Under the pieces are notes generated by a model. It was not told the origin of the DNA and ran no database searches. It saw nothing but the letters and a program-made list of their open reading frames with translations. DNA of 64,000 bases from an uncultured Chitinophaga sp. (GTDB lineage: Bacteria > Bacteroidota > Bacteroidia > Chitinophagales > Chitinophagaceae), in contig NZ_CALEJS010000040.1 of assembly GCF_937898475.1 (NCBI RefSeq), positions 1 through 64,000 of the forward strand, in the 5' to 3' direction. Shown in pieces: positions 1 to 8,859 of this stretch; position 1 is the stretch's first letter, and each line of letters begins with the position of its first letter. A program made the translations under genes and the position numbers.

Positions 1-200
1 CTGTAAAGAGTTAATGTGCTGTTGTTCCAATCTTTCAAAGATCTTGTTTCAAACCAACTGTTAGTTTTTGACTAACAGCTGCCAGCTTGAATGCTGTTGA
101 TGTTATGGTTGTGAACCATCAGGCCTTGCGCCACACCTCGTTGTTATTTCTGAAGAACTTGTGTTTGTATCGTTCGTTTCGGGGTTGCAAAGGTACGTGA
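1..200 (-). other. Probable rRNA operon leader (16S gene lies left of the window)
   Basis: Read on the minus strand, this segment starts just after a strong promoter and contains a perfect 7-bp stem-loop (58-64 with 72-78). It then has a GATCTTTGAAAGATTGG-like stretch at 27-43. Bacteroidota 16S leaders commonly carry a TTCTTTGA/CATATTGG antitermination-like box shortly before the 16S gene, and this segment resembles that box. No ORF covers it. The 16S gene itself would lie outside the window, so the identification rests on the leader alone. It could instead be the leader of another stable RNA or highly expressed gene. Confidence 0.5.
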
Positions 201-220
201 TTTTTTTCTTTCCAACCAAA
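188..220 (-). promoter_or_regulatory. Promoter P2 of the leftward (rRNA-like) transcript
   Basis: On the minus strand a -7 box TACCTTTG (complement of 188-195) is preceded, after 21 bases, by a -33 TTTG (complement of 217-220). This matches the Bacteroidota housekeeping sigma consensus. It is the nearer of two tandem promoters for the leader at 1-187. Confidence 0.6.
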
Positions 221-376
221 TCTTTTTTAAAGATTTTTTTTCGATTTCATTTCACTGCTTATTTCCATCAAACTCAACAGGTATAAGGCTTTTGGGCTTA
301 TAACGTTTATCAATATCCGCAGTAAAATCAGTGTGAAAAGAACTTTTGTAAGCGTGCTTTCTATCAAAGCGGGACG

Positions 377-407
377 CAAAGGTAGGGAAGTTTTGATTAC
401 TTCCAAA
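377..407 (-). promoter_or_regulatory. Promoter P1 of the leftward (rRNA-like) transcript
   Basis: A second minus-strand promoter has -7 TACCTTTG (complement of 377-384) and -33 TTTG (complement of 404-407) with ideal 19-bp spacing. Tandem strong promoters about 190 bp apart are typical of rRNA operons, which supports the reading of the segment to the left. Confidence 0.6.
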
Positions 408-473
408 TTTTTGAGAGAAGATTTTTGAAAGTTTTAGGGAGAAGGGCCAGGGGAGAGGGTTTTAAGTTTGAGG

Positions 474-550
474 TTGAAGTTTGAAGTTTGAGGTTTGAGG
501 TTTGAGGTTGAGGTTGAGGTTGAGGTTGAGGTTGAGGTTGAGGTTTGAAA
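474..550. repeat. TTTGAGG / TTGAGG word repeat
   Basis: The stretch has variants of GTTTGAGGTTTGAAG followed by seven perfect tandem TTGAGG hexamers (502-543). The same word (TTTGAGG or TTTGAAG) recurs in the intergenic elements at 19979-20181 and 23363-23537. Unlike those, this copy has no obvious complementary arm. It is non-coding. Confidence 0.85.
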
Positions 551-622
551 GTTAGAGTTCAAAGATGTTCGAAGTTCATTCAGACAGGGTCTTCAGCAAC
601 GGCAAGTGTTGTACTAACGGGC

Positions 623-786
623 CTTCATCCCCGTCATTGCAAGGAGCGATGAGGCCCTGCGGGGAGCAGCGACAAAGCAATCCTTTGAACTAAAAAAGGC
701 AGGCAATTCATTATCTGACATTAAAAAAATTGCTTCGTCGCGCCACGCTCCTTCCCTTACTGCTCCTCGCAATGACGGGGATGAAG
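623..786. mobile_element. 164-bp inverted-repeat (MITE/REP-like) element
   Basis: The ends are perfect 18-bp inverted repeats, CTTCATCCCCGTCATTGC (623-640) and its complement (769-786). Inward of them the arms stay partly complementary (AAGGAGC...GACAAAGCAATC against ATTGCTTCGTCG...GCTCCT). The words GTCATTGC-AGGAGC and GACGAAGCAATC resemble small palindromic repeats seen in many bacterial genomes. There is no transposase, so if mobile it would be moved in trans. No target-site duplication could be fixed. Confidence 0.65.
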
Positions 787-803
787 ACCCGTTTGCCGTT
801 TAG

Positions 804-902
804 AAGATTGCTTCGCCGCGCCACATTCCTTCCCTTACTGCTCCTCCGTAATTAGAGCGCTGAAGACCTTTATGCTCGCAATGAGGGCGCTGAAGCCCCA
901 GG
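804..902. repeat. Decayed partial copies of the 623-786 element
   Basis: Bases 804-870 repeat the right arm of the element directly (ATTGCTTCG-CGCGCCAC then CCTTCCCTTACTGCTCCTC) with mismatches, ending GCGCTGAAGACC. Bases 871-902 hold a further short decayed end (GCTCGCAATGAGGGCGCTGAAG). This suggests nested or repeated insertion. From here to 1262 nothing else stands out except a short palindrome near 1111 and a CCCGGATGG direct repeat near 1154 and 1174. Confidence 0.6.
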
Positions 903-1262
903 TGCTCTCTTCCCGCTACACCCCACTATGACAATCGCTTAAACCCCACTCCCTGCCGCATCCATGCGCCTCCTCTCCCCTCTTTAATCCCTTTTTTCCG
1001 GTTTTTCCATCCTCTTATCACCTTAATACCAACCTAAACCCTACATATTTCCTTTTTAAGAAGGAAGGAATAAACAAGGGATGAGATAGGAATAAATAAG
1101 GGCTTAATAAGGAGATATCTCTTATCAAACATAAGCTCACACTGCATTACAGCCCGGATGGCAGAAAGCCCCCACCCGGATGGAATGCGGAAACAACATG
1201 ATAATCAATAGGTTAAATCATTCTTTGAAGAAAGTTCAGCGAAGGAAAAAGGTTAACAAAAG

Positions 1263-2021
1263 CTATTTCAGCAGCCCCTCAGGATAGCTCACCTTTACCA
1301 GGAACAAGCCCTGGGGAGGTACCGCAAAATCGGCACGGGTACAGTCCCGGCTTTCTATCGCATCACGGAACTCCTGCAGCGACAGCTTACCACGGCCTAC
1401 CCGCAGCATCGTGCCTACCAGGCCGCGTACCATACCCCGCAAAAAGCGGTTGGCAGATACATTGTACACCAGCTGGTCCTCCCCGATTGTCCAGTAAGAC
1501 TCGCGGATGTTGCAAAGGAAGGTCTTTACCTGGGTGTTACGCTTGGAGAAAGTAGTGAAATCCTGGTATTCTTTCAGGATGGCCGCCGCTTCCTGCAACA
1601 GGCCGGTATCCAGCTTGTAGGGGAAATAGTAGCCCCTGTCTTTCATGAAGGGGTCTTTATGTGTGTAAAGGTAGTATTTGTAAGAACGGCCTGTAGCGCC
1701 AAAACGGGAATGTGCTTCGGTCGCTACCTCGTAAATGGCCTTCAGCACAATATCCTCCGGGAGGATGGCATTGATCTTATAGAGGAACTGCGGATGCGGC
1801 AGCAGCTCCGTATCAAAATGCAGGAAGTTCTGCAGGGCATGCACGCCCGCATCTGTACGGCTGGAGCCGGTGGTAGCGATAGGCGTACGGAAAAGCAGGC
1901 TCAGAGCCCTGTCCAGCTCCGCTTGTATCGTGAGGGCATTTTCCTGTACCTGGAAACCGGCGTATCTGGCGCCCTTATAGGAGACTTCTATGAAATAACG
2001 GCGTAGTGCAGACCCGGTCAT
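1263..2021 (-). CDS. truA: tRNA pseudouridine(38-40) synthase TruA
   Basis: TruA converts uridines 38, 39 and 40 in the tRNA anticodon arm to pseudouridine in the cytoplasm. At 252 residues it has the usual family length. The catalytic aspartate is seen in SSRTDAGVHA (Asp57), and the N-terminus Y-I/F-E-V-S-Y-K-G fits the family. Its start codon overlaps the stop of the upstream DUF4476 gene by one base (TAATG arrangement), so the two are probably translationally coupled. It is the last gene of a three-gene minus-strand set that starts with the biotin carrier protein. Confidence 0.95.
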   Translation of the reverse strand: MTGSALRRYFIEVSYKGARYAGFQVQENALTIQAELDRALSLLFRTPIATTGSSRTDAGVHALQNFLHFDTELLPHPQFLYKINAILPEDIVLKAIYEVATEAHSRFGATGRSYKYYLYTHKDPFMKDRGYYFPYKLDTGLLQEAAAILKEYQDFTTFSKRNTQVKTFLCNIRESYWTIGEDQLVYNVSANRFLRGMVRGLVGTMLRVGRGKLSLQEFRDAIESRDCTRADFAVPPQGLFLVKVSYPEGLLK

Positions 2022-3670
2022 TACTTATGCAGCATTGCTTTAAAACGGCCCTGGTAATAGCTGTCCGCCAGGAGATCGCTCAGGCTGCCATACTTGTCAG
2101 AGTCATAGGCTTTGGGATAGGCCATATCCAGCAATTGGTAACGGTATTCATCCGTGTTCACCAGCTGGGCCAGCCGCTTTATCTGGGCCGTTTCCAGGCA
2201 ATAACCGCGGGTATTACGGCGAAAGGCTTCTATCATCCCTGCATCATCCTTAGCGGCTACAAATTTGCGCAGCAGCTTGCGGAAACCATCTTCATCCAGC
2301 TGCTTTTCACAGTCTGAATTGACCATTTTCAGCGCAGACCCGGAGGTTTCCTGTTTATCCCTGCGGCGGGGCGCATCGTAGTCAACACTGTCTTTTACAA
2401 TATTGTTGGGATTTTCGGTGATCTCTATCGCTTCCGCCAGCTTGCGCTTTTTGCGTTTTTCGCGCCTGGATTCGCCGGCAGTAGTATCTGTTGCCGCCGC
2501 CATAGCAGCATCTTCAACAGCCGGTGCAGGGGTGGTTTCCTCTACGGCAACACGCTGGCGTTCCTGGGTGCTGTCATCCATAAACTCGATGAACTGCGGA
2601 TCGGTATCTTTCTTTTTCTTTGACTTTCTAGGCTTCTTTTCGGTTACGTCCTCTGTGGCGGGCAATATAGCAGGTACCGCTGCTGCTACAGCCGCATCTG
2701 TTGCCGGCTGATCTGCAGGAGGGGTTGCCGGCTGCTCCTTTGGCGCTTCTTCTTTAGCCTTTGCAGCAGATTCATTACCAGCTGCGGTGGCATCATCATC
2801 CAGCAAAGCTGCTTTCTGCTCTTCTGCCAGCACTTCCCTGGCCAGGGCCTGTTCTTCTGCTGTAAGCGGCTCTCTTTCTTTATTACGTTTCCTGCGGTTC
2901 CTTCTGCCCTCTCCGGGATCTATTGTAACGGCGCTGGCGTCTACCGCTACAGGTACCGCCGCAGCGGCAACCGGGGCGGGCGCTTTAGGCTCTTCCAGGG
3001 AAATATCGTCCGGGCGGTCGTCATGTACCACCTTATCGAGGGTTTCGGCAAATTTATTGGTCTTTCTGGCGGGTTTAGCAGCAGCAGGCGTAGTGGCTGC
3101 GGTGGTGGCAGACACTTCGGCTTTCCCTGCCATGGCGGCGTCCAGGTCTTTTTTCAGGGCCGCCATCATGGCCTGGCCATTGGTATCTGCGGCCGGCGGA
3201 GCGGGCGTTGCTTCGGCGGTTTCCGGCGCCATCTCCGGCTGCGACGTTGTCTCTGCAGTAGCTGCAGCGGTTTGATCCAGCGGCTGCAGACGGCCATTCT
3301 CTCCGCCATCACTGCCCGCCATGGTCACGGCAAAAGTCTGCAGGTTATAGAGGGCATATGTCTTGTCATCCGTACGTTTCAGCAGGAAGCCCTGATCATC
3401 TTTACCCACCTTTATTTTAAACTGCTGCTCGGGCTCGTCGCTCTTGGCGAAGCCGATGGCAACAGGCAGGGTACCTGCAGGCAGTTCAGACAGGATGATA
3501 TAGCCCCTGTCTGAAGAACTGAGGATCTTACCTTTATATTTTACGTAGAACGGTTGCTGTTTCTCATGCTGGATATATACGAAATACTGCGGGTCCTGGG
3601 CTATCAGCCTTCCCGCGGCCAACAGGCAAAACAGCAGGGTATATATACCCTTTTTAAAATATCGGATCAT
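2021..3670 (-). CDS. Secreted DUF4476-domain protein with long Ala/Pro/Glu-rich linker
   Basis: The 549-residue protein has an N-terminal signal peptide (about residues 1-24, ending in LIAQ). A predicted beta-rich region of about 80 residues follows (YVKYKGK...RGYIILSEL). Residues about 120-430 are a low-complexity linker rich in Ala, Pro, Glu and Lys/Arg clusters. The C-terminal roughly 100 residues (from SALKMVNSDCEKQL) match DUF4476, a Bacteroidota domain of unknown function. It probably acts in the periplasm or at the envelope. It lies between the biotin carrier gene (46 bp away) and truA (1-base overlap). The DUF4476 call is from memory of the family. Confidence 0.75.
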   Translation of the reverse strand: MIRYFKKGIYTLLFCLLAAGRLIAQDPQYFVYIQHEKQQPFYVKYKGKILSSSDRGYIILSELPAGTLPVAIGFAKSDEPEQQFKIKVGKDDQGFLLKRTDDKTYALYNLQTFAVTMAGSDGGENGRLQPLDQTAAATAETTSQPEMAPETAEATPAPPAADTNGQAMMAALKKDLDAAMAGKAEVSATTAATTPAAAKPARKTNKFAETLDKVVHDDRPDDISLEEPKAPAPVAAAAVPVAVDASAVTIDPGEGRRNRRKRNKEREPLTAEEQALAREVLAEEQKAALLDDDATAAGNESAAKAKEEAPKEQPATPPADQPATDAAVAAAVPAILPATEDVTEKKPRKSKKKKDTDPQFIEFMDDSTQERQRVAVEETTPAPAVEDAAMAAATDTTAGESRREKRKKRKLAEAIEITENPNNIVKDSVDYDAPRRRDKQETSGSALKMVNSDCEKQLDEDGFRKLLRKFVAAKDDAGMIEAFRRNTRGYCLETAQIKRLAQLVNTDEYRYQLLDMAYPKAYDSDKYGSLSDLLADSYYQGRFKAMLHK

Positions 3671-3716
3671 ATCAGGATTGCTAAAAACGCGTTAATGCGT
3701 ATTGATTATGCAAATA

Positions 3717-4214
3717 TTATTCCAGCACTATTAAGACCTCCCCTTTTTCCACCGCGGTGCCGGGAGCCACTTTGATCGCTTTTACAATAGCGTCGGCTGC
3801 TGATTTGAATACATTCTCCATTTTCATGGCTTCCAGTACCAATACCGGATCCCCCTTGCGGATGCTTTGTCCCGGCTCTACCAGGATCTTTAATACGAGG
3901 CCTGGCATAGGCGCCTTGATATCATTCAGTTTATGCGCCAGGGCGTCTTTGATGCCCATAGCAGCCAGCAGCTGATCGATCGGTTCTTCGATAGCCACCT
4001 CATAACGCTGGTGGGCTATCTCCAGGGTTACCATCCTGGCTTCCCGGTCTATTTTCAGCACCTGTGCGGTATAGCTGCGTCCATCCATTAAAATACTGTA
4101 ATTGCCCGCCGGTAATTTTCGGGCCGACCAATCTACCATGGTATCATTACAGTACACCTTAGCGCCAGTCTCAATGGAAAGGGGAGCTCCCCCGTTTACA
4201 GTTGCCTTTATCAT
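3717..4214 (-). CDS. Biotin carboxyl carrier protein of an acyl-CoA carboxylase
   Basis: The 165-residue protein ends in a biotinyl domain with the attachment motif EAMKMEN, biotinylated lysine Lys131, preceded by a typical APMPG hairpin. The first 90 residues are a family-specific extension like that of carriers in propionyl/acetyl-CoA carboxylase or oxaloacetate decarboxylase systems. No carboxylase or transferase subunit lies next to it, so the partner must be encoded elsewhere; the specific carboxylase cannot be named. It is the first gene of the minus-strand set and is divergent from the M1 peptidase. Confidence 0.85.
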   Translation of the reverse strand: MIKATVNGGAPLSIETGAKVYCNDTMVDWSARKLPAGNYSILMDGRSYTAQVLKIDREARMVTLEIAHQRYEVAIEEPIDQLLAAMGIKDALAHKLNDIKAPMPGLVLKILVEPGQSIRKGDPVLVLEAMKMENVFKSAADAIVKAIKVAPGTAVEKGEVLIVLE

Positions 4215-4311
4215 TATCTTGCTGTCTTAAGGCAAAAATAGGAATTTTAACCACTTGCCTTGTATTTAGGCCATTTGTTTAAATTTGGGCTTTATCGATT
4301 TAAAGACCTGC

Positions 4312-4319
4312 TACATTTG
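4312..4319 (+). promoter_or_regulatory. Promoter -7 box for the M1 peptidase
   Basis: TACATTTG fits the TAnnTTTG -7 consensus and ends 17 bases before the start codon, implying a very short leader. A TTTG lies upstream but at about 25 bp, longer than ideal, so the -33 box is uncertain. Confidence 0.4.
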
Positions 4320-4336
4320 TTTAAAACCGACATTAC

Positions 4337-6892
4337 ATGAATTTATTGACGAAAACATTGCTGAGCATTTTACTGGGAGCCACTGCCGGATTAGCCTGGA
4401 ACGCCCCCGCCAGCGCACAATCCGGAGCCGACAACAACCAGGAAGATCCCCGCCTTAAAATATACCGGGCTTCTCCTACCAAGGTGAACGACCTGGTTCA
4501 TACTAAGCTGGACGTTCGTTTTGATTACGCTAAAAGATATTTATACGGCAAGGCATGGATCACGCTGAAACCGCACTTCTACCCCACAGACTCCCTGACC
4601 CTGGACGCCAAGGGAATGGATATCAAACAGGTAGCCGTGGTAAAAGGCGGCAAGAACAGTCCGCTGAAGTTTGAATACGACGGCTGGGAACTGAAAATAA
4701 AGCTGGACAAAAGCTACCGGAACAGTGAATCCTATATCATATATATTGACTATACTGCCAAACCGGATGAGCTGAAAGTACAGGGCAGCGCGGCCATCAA
4801 CGACGCCAAAGGCCTGTACTTCATCAACCCCGACGGAAAAGATCCGGACAAACCCATCCAGATCTGGACACAGGGTGAAACCGAGGCATCATCCGCCTGG
4901 TTCCCCACTATCGACAAGAACAACCAGAAAACCACCCAGGAGATCAGCATGACCGTAGAGAAGAAATATGTAACGCTCTCCAACGGTAAGCTGGTAAACC
5001 AGAAAAATAATCCTGACGGCACCCGTACCGATACCTGGAAAATGGACCTGCCGCATGCGCCCTACCTGTTTATGATGGCGGTAGGCGACTTCGCCATCGT
5101 GAAAGACAGCTGGAAAGGCAAAGAGGTGAACTACTACGTAGAACACGCCTATGCCCCCTATGCAAAAGCGATCTTCGGCAATACGCCTGAAATGCTGACC
5201 TTCTATTCCAATATACTGGGATATGAATACGCCTGGCCCAAATATTCCCAGATCGTAGTGAGGGATTATGTTTCCGGCGCCATGGAAAATACTTCGGCTA
5301 CCCTGCATGGCGATTTCCTGCAGAAAACCAGCCGCGAACTGCTGGACGATAACAAATCCGGCGAATCTGTGATCGCCCATGAGCTCTTCCACCAATGGTT
5401 TGGCGACCTGGCCACCTGCGAATCCTGGAGCAATCTTACCCTGAACGAATCTTTTGCCGACTATAGCGAATACCTCTGGTTTGAGCACAAGTACGGTAAA
5501 GACATGGCGGATGATCATAGCTATAAATCCATGAACAGCTATATGCGGTTCACGCAGTATGCAGGCGACCGCGACCTGGTGCGTTTCCACTACCGCGATA
5601 AGGAAGATATGTTTGATGCGGTAAGCTACCAGAAAGGCGGCCGTATCCTCAATATGCTGCGCAATTATGTGGGCGACTCCGCCTTCTTTAAATCACTGAA
5701 CCTGTACCTGAAAACCAATGCCTTCAAGGCAACAGAATCCCATCACCTGCGCCTGGCCTTTGAAGAAGTGACAGGTAAAGACCTGAACTGGTTCTGGAAC
5801 CAATGGTATTTCGGACAGGGATATCCGCAGCTGGACATCAGCTACAACTATGACGAAGCTGCTAAAAAAGTAAGTGTAATATTGCAGCAAACCCAGAAGA
5901 CCGGTAAGATCTTCCAGCTGCCCATGGCGATAGACATCTACAGCGGCGGCAAAAAAGAACGCCACCAGGTAATGATGACCAATGCGGTAGATACCTTCAC
6001 CTTCTCATATACTGCCAAACCTGAATTCGTGAATGTGGACGGCGATAAAGTGCTGCTGGCAAAGAAAACCGACCACCGCGATCTCAGCACCTACGTGTAC
6101 CAGTTCCATCACGCGCCTTTGTACCTGGACCGCCGGGAAGCGATTGAAGCCTGCCTGAAACAGCAGACCAGCAACGAAGATGCACGTAAAGTGGTGGCCG
6201 CTGCCCTGAAAGATAAATTTCACGGCCTGCGTATCCTGGCCATACAGGGGCTGAAATTAGATGATGCCGCCGTGAAAGAGGCTACTGCCGCAACGCTGGC
6301 TACCCTGGCCAAAAGCGATGAGAACGCCCTGGTGCGTGCAGCCGCCCTGGATCAGCTGGGTAACCTGAAAGATGCCAAATATACCGCCCTGTTTGAAGGC
6401 GCTATCAAAGACAGCTCTTACAGTGCCGCCGGCGCTGCGTTGACAGCCCTTTATGAACTGAACGCCGATAAAGCCTATAACCTGGCCAAACAGCTGGAAT
6501 CTACTGCTAAAGGCGGACTTTCTGCCGCTATCGGCGAAGTATACGCCAAGCAAGGTAACAGCAGCGATGTGGCTTTCTTTGCCAAAAACTTTGAAGAAGC
6601 CGGCGGCGGACAGGCAAAATTTGACGCAGCGATCCAGTATTTGAATATACTGGGGAATGTGGATAATACCGATGCGGTGATCAAAGGCATCGGGCAGATC
6701 AAGGAGATGGCAGACCAGTTTAAGAATAACATGGTGAATAATTACCTGATCAACCTGATGCAGCCGATCGTACAGAAGAAACAGGCTAAAGCCGCCGGTG
6801 GCAACGGAGCGGATAAGGACGGGCTGACAAAACAGAGTGATTATATCCAGAAAGTAATACAGGAATTGAAGAGTAGCGGAAACGGAGAGTAA
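4337..6892 (+). CDS. M1 family zinc aminopeptidase, exported
   Basis: The protein removes N-terminal residues from peptides, probably in the periplasm. A signal peptide covers about residues 1-28. The substrate-anchoring GAMEN motif is at 314-318, the zinc site HELFH at 348-352 and the third ligand Glu371 (HEXXH-X18-E). Residues from about 590 to the end are helical, HEAT-like repeats (DENALVRAAALDQL...), as in other large M1 enzymes. It is a single gene, convergent with the minus-strand operon ending at 6954, and the two share a terminator. Confidence 0.93.
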   Translation: MNLLTKTLLSILLGATAGLAWNAPASAQSGADNNQEDPRLKIYRASPTKVNDLVHTKLDVRFDYAKRYLYGKAWITLKPHFYPTDSLTLDAKGMDIKQVAVVKGGKNSPLKFEYDGWELKIKLDKSYRNSESYIIYIDYTAKPDELKVQGSAAINDAKGLYFINPDGKDPDKPIQIWTQGETEASSAWFPTIDKNNQKTTQEISMTVEKKYVTLSNGKLVNQKNNPDGTRTDTWKMDLPHAPYLFMMAVGDFAIVKDSWKGKEVNYYVEHAYAPYAKAIFGNTPEMLTFYSNILGYEYAWPKYSQIVVRDYVSGAMENTSATLHGDFLQKTSRELLDDNKSGESVIAHELFHQWFGDLATCESWSNLTLNESFADYSEYLWFEHKYGKDMADDHSYKSMNSYMRFTQYAGDRDLVRFHYRDKEDMFDAVSYQKGGRILNMLRNYVGDSAFFKSLNLYLKTNAFKATESHHLRLAFEEVTGKDLNWFWNQWYFGQGYPQLDISYNYDEAAKKVSVILQQTQKTGKIFQLPMAIDIYSGGKKERHQVMMTNAVDTFTFSYTAKPEFVNVDGDKVLLAKKTDHRDLSTYVYQFHHAPLYLDRREAIEACLKQQTSNEDARKVVAAALKDKFHGLRILAIQGLKLDDAAVKEATAATLATLAKSDENALVRAAALDQLGNLKDAKYTALFEGAIKDSSYSAAGAALTALYELNADKAYNLAKQLESTAKGGLSAAIGEVYAKQGNSSDVAFFAKNFEEAGGGQAKFDAAIQYLNILGNVDNTDAVIKGIGQIKEMADQFKNNMVNNYLINLMQPIVQKKQAKAAGGNGADKDGLTKQSDYIQKVIQELKSSGNGE

Positions 6893-6912
6893 GATTTAGC
6901 ATGCTATAAAAC

Positions 6913-6946
6913 AAAAAGGGCTGACCGTATAGGATCAGCCCTTTTT
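6913..6946. terminator. Bidirectional intrinsic terminator
   Basis: A perfect 12-bp stem (6913-6924 with 6935-6946), AAAAAGGGCTGA and its complement with a 10-base loop, has A and T runs at both ends. It sits between two convergent transcription units, the M1 peptidase and the beta-CASP nuclease operon. Confidence 0.85.
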
Positions 6947-6953
6947 GCTGGCT

Positions 6954-8366
6954 TCATCCCCCGTTCCCCACACCCACTTCGTAGTGGCGTTGCGGTATTT
7001 CAATATCGCGGAAACCTTTCTTCAGCAGCCAGTCACGGAAGATGGTCTGCACTTCGTATTCCCCGTGCACCAGGAAGAGCTTTCTTACTTCGCGGGGATC
7101 CTGGCAGCCCAGCCATTGACGGAGGTCTTCATAGTCGCCATGGGCGCTCATGGAACGCACCATCTCCACATCGGCTTTTACCTCGTAGTGGGTGCCGAAG
7201 ATAGATACTTCCTTTGCGCCCCTCATCAGGCGGCCGCCCAGTGATTGCGGCTCGCAGTAACCTACTATCAGGATAGTGTTACGGGGATCATTTATATTAT
7301 TGGCGATATGATGTTTTACACGGCCCGCTTCCGCCATGCCGCTGGCAGATATAATTACACAGGGTTCGCGCCGGAAGTTAAGCTGTTTGGATTCGCTTAC
7401 CGACCGGATATAACGAAGACCGGGAAAGTCAAAAGGATCGCTGTCTGTTTCCAGCAGTTTGGAGACTGTCTTATTAAAACATTCCGGGTGACTTTTCACT
7501 ACCTGGGTGGCTTCCATAGACAGCGGACTATCCACAAAAATATCCACCTTTGGCAGCTTGCCATTGAGCTGCGCCCGGTTCAGGGAGTACAACAGTTCCT
7601 GTGTGCGGCCCACACTGAAGGCAGGGATAATCAGCTTGCCCTTCTTTAACAGGCAGGTATTGTGGATATGCCCTATCAGCGCATCATCTGAAGGAACGGC
7701 ATCCGCATGCAGCGTACTGCCGTAAGTAGATTCCATGATAATATAGTCTGACTGCGGGAAAGGGGCCGGTGAGCGGAGAATATCGTCGCCATAACGGCCA
7801 ATGTCGCCACTGAAAGTGATCTGCAGCGGTTTACCATTCTCATTGATACGCAGGTGTACGGCAGCGCTGCCAATAATATGACCGGCGTCTGTAAACATCG
7901 CCTCCACTTCATCGCATACACGAAACCATTCCTGGTATCTTACCGGTTTTAAGCGGTTAAGGGCACGTTTGGCGTCCTCCACCGTGTAGAGCGCTTCAAT
8001 GTAAGGCAGTCCTTCCTTTGCGCGCCGCTTATTGGTGAACTTCACATCATCTTCCTGTATTTCGGCAGAGTCCATCAGCAGCACCTCTGTCATGTCTTTA
8101 GTGGCGGAGGTACACCAGATGCTGCCTTTATAGCCCTGTTTTACCAGGCGTGGTATCAGGCCGCTGTGATCAATATGCGCGTGCGACAGCAGCATATAAT
8201 CCACTTCTGCCGCATCGAAACCGAAATCGCGGTTCAGGGAATCTGTCTCTTTTCCCATTCCCTGGAACATGCCGCAGTCAAGTAATATCTTCTTACCGTT
8301 CCTGAGTGTGATCAGATGTTTGGAGCCCGTCACGGTGCGTGCCGCCCCATGGAATGCGATCTTCAT
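6954..8366 (-). CDS. Beta-CASP metallo-beta-lactamase-fold nuclease (RNA-processing type)
   Basis: This 470-residue protein belongs to the beta-CASP family of RNA-processing MBL enzymes. The zinc motif HAHIDHSG is near residue 60. Later ligands are seen in DAGHIIGSA and FSGDIGR, and beta-CASP signatures in SASGMAEAGR and a C-terminal LVHGE. It is likely a cytoplasmic exo/endoribonuclease of the CPSF73-like branch. It is the last gene of the minus-strand operon that begins with the HD-PycTM gene, 15 bp after the DUF4442 gene. Link to polyphosphate kinase in one operon suggests a stress role, which is inference. Confidence 0.88.
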   Translation of the reverse strand: MKIAFHGAARTVTGSKHLITLRNGKKILLDCGMFQGMGKETDSLNRDFGFDAAEVDYMLLSHAHIDHSGLIPRLVKQGYKGSIWCTSATKDMTEVLLMDSAEIQEDDVKFTNKRRAKEGLPYIEALYTVEDAKRALNRLKPVRYQEWFRVCDEVEAMFTDAGHIIGSAAVHLRINENGKPLQITFSGDIGRYGDDILRSPAPFPQSDYIIMESTYGSTLHADAVPSDDALIGHIHNTCLLKKGKLIIPAFSVGRTQELLYSLNRAQLNGKLPKVDIFVDSPLSMEATQVVKSHPECFNKTVSKLLETDSDPFDFPGLRYIRSVSESKQLNFRREPCVIISASGMAEAGRVKHHIANNINDPRNTILIVGYCEPQSLGGRLMRGAKEVSIFGTHYEVKADVEMVRSMSAHGDYEDLRQWLGCQDPREVRKLFLVHGEYEVQTIFRDWLLKKGFRDIEIPQRHYEVGVGNGG

Positions 8367-8381
8367 ATCTCTTGTGGTGTT

Positions 8382-8852
8382 TTATTTCTTAACGGCCTTA
8401 AAGGACCATGTAATTGCGAAACTGGCAATTAGTGTGCCGTCCCTGCTTTCACCATTGCTTTGTACGGTGATGGTGACCGGTTCTCCGGTTGTGGCTGCGT
8501 GAGCAATGGCATCTTTGATGGCGCGGCCCTCGCGGCAGGTGAACCAGGTACGTTCCTTTGCCTTTTTTACGAAAGAAGCCTGCAGGCCGGTCACCAGCAT
8601 GGAAACGCGGTAAGGCGATTCGCTGGAATGGGCCATGGCCAGGAGGCCGGTGCTCATTTCGGCGGCCATACCAAGACAGGCAAAATAGGTGGATTTAAAA
8701 GGATTCTGGGTTAACCAGCGGAAAGGCACCACCGTGGTGCAGCTGTCTGCCGCAATATGGCTCACCCTTACGCCGGAGAGCCAGGCAATGGGCAGCTTAC
8801 GCAGCAGGTACAATGAGAATAAAGGGTGCTTTACCCGGTCGATAAACGTCAT
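8382..8852 (-). CDS. DUF4442 hotdog-fold protein (possible thioesterase)
   Basis: The 156-residue protein has the features of DUF4442, a hotdog-fold family related to acyl-CoA thioesterases. The segment NPFKSTYFACLGMAAEMSTG fits the central hotdog helix. No signal peptide is seen, so it should be cytoplasmic. It lies 7 bp after the thioredoxin-like gene and 15 bp before the nuclease gene, clearly inside one operon. Catalytic activity is not shown by the sequence; a generic hotdog lipid-handling role is the safest statement. Confidence 0.7.
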   Translation of the reverse strand: MTFIDRVKHPLFSLYLLRKLPIAWLSGVRVSHIAADSCTTVVPFRWLTQNPFKSTYFACLGMAAEMSTGLLAMAHSSESPYRVSMLVTGLQASFVKKAKERTWFTCREGRAIKDAIAHAATTGEPVTITVQSNGESRDGTLIASFAITWSFKAVKK

Positions 8853-8859
8853 AAAAACA

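Noticed and set aside
474..550. CRISPR-like array from the TTGAGG repeats
   Set aside because: Units are 6-7 bases without spacers of constant size, and no cas genes are in the window.
1154..1182. Terminator of truA from the CCCGGATGG repeats
   Set aside because: The two copies are direct, not inverted, so they cannot form a stem.
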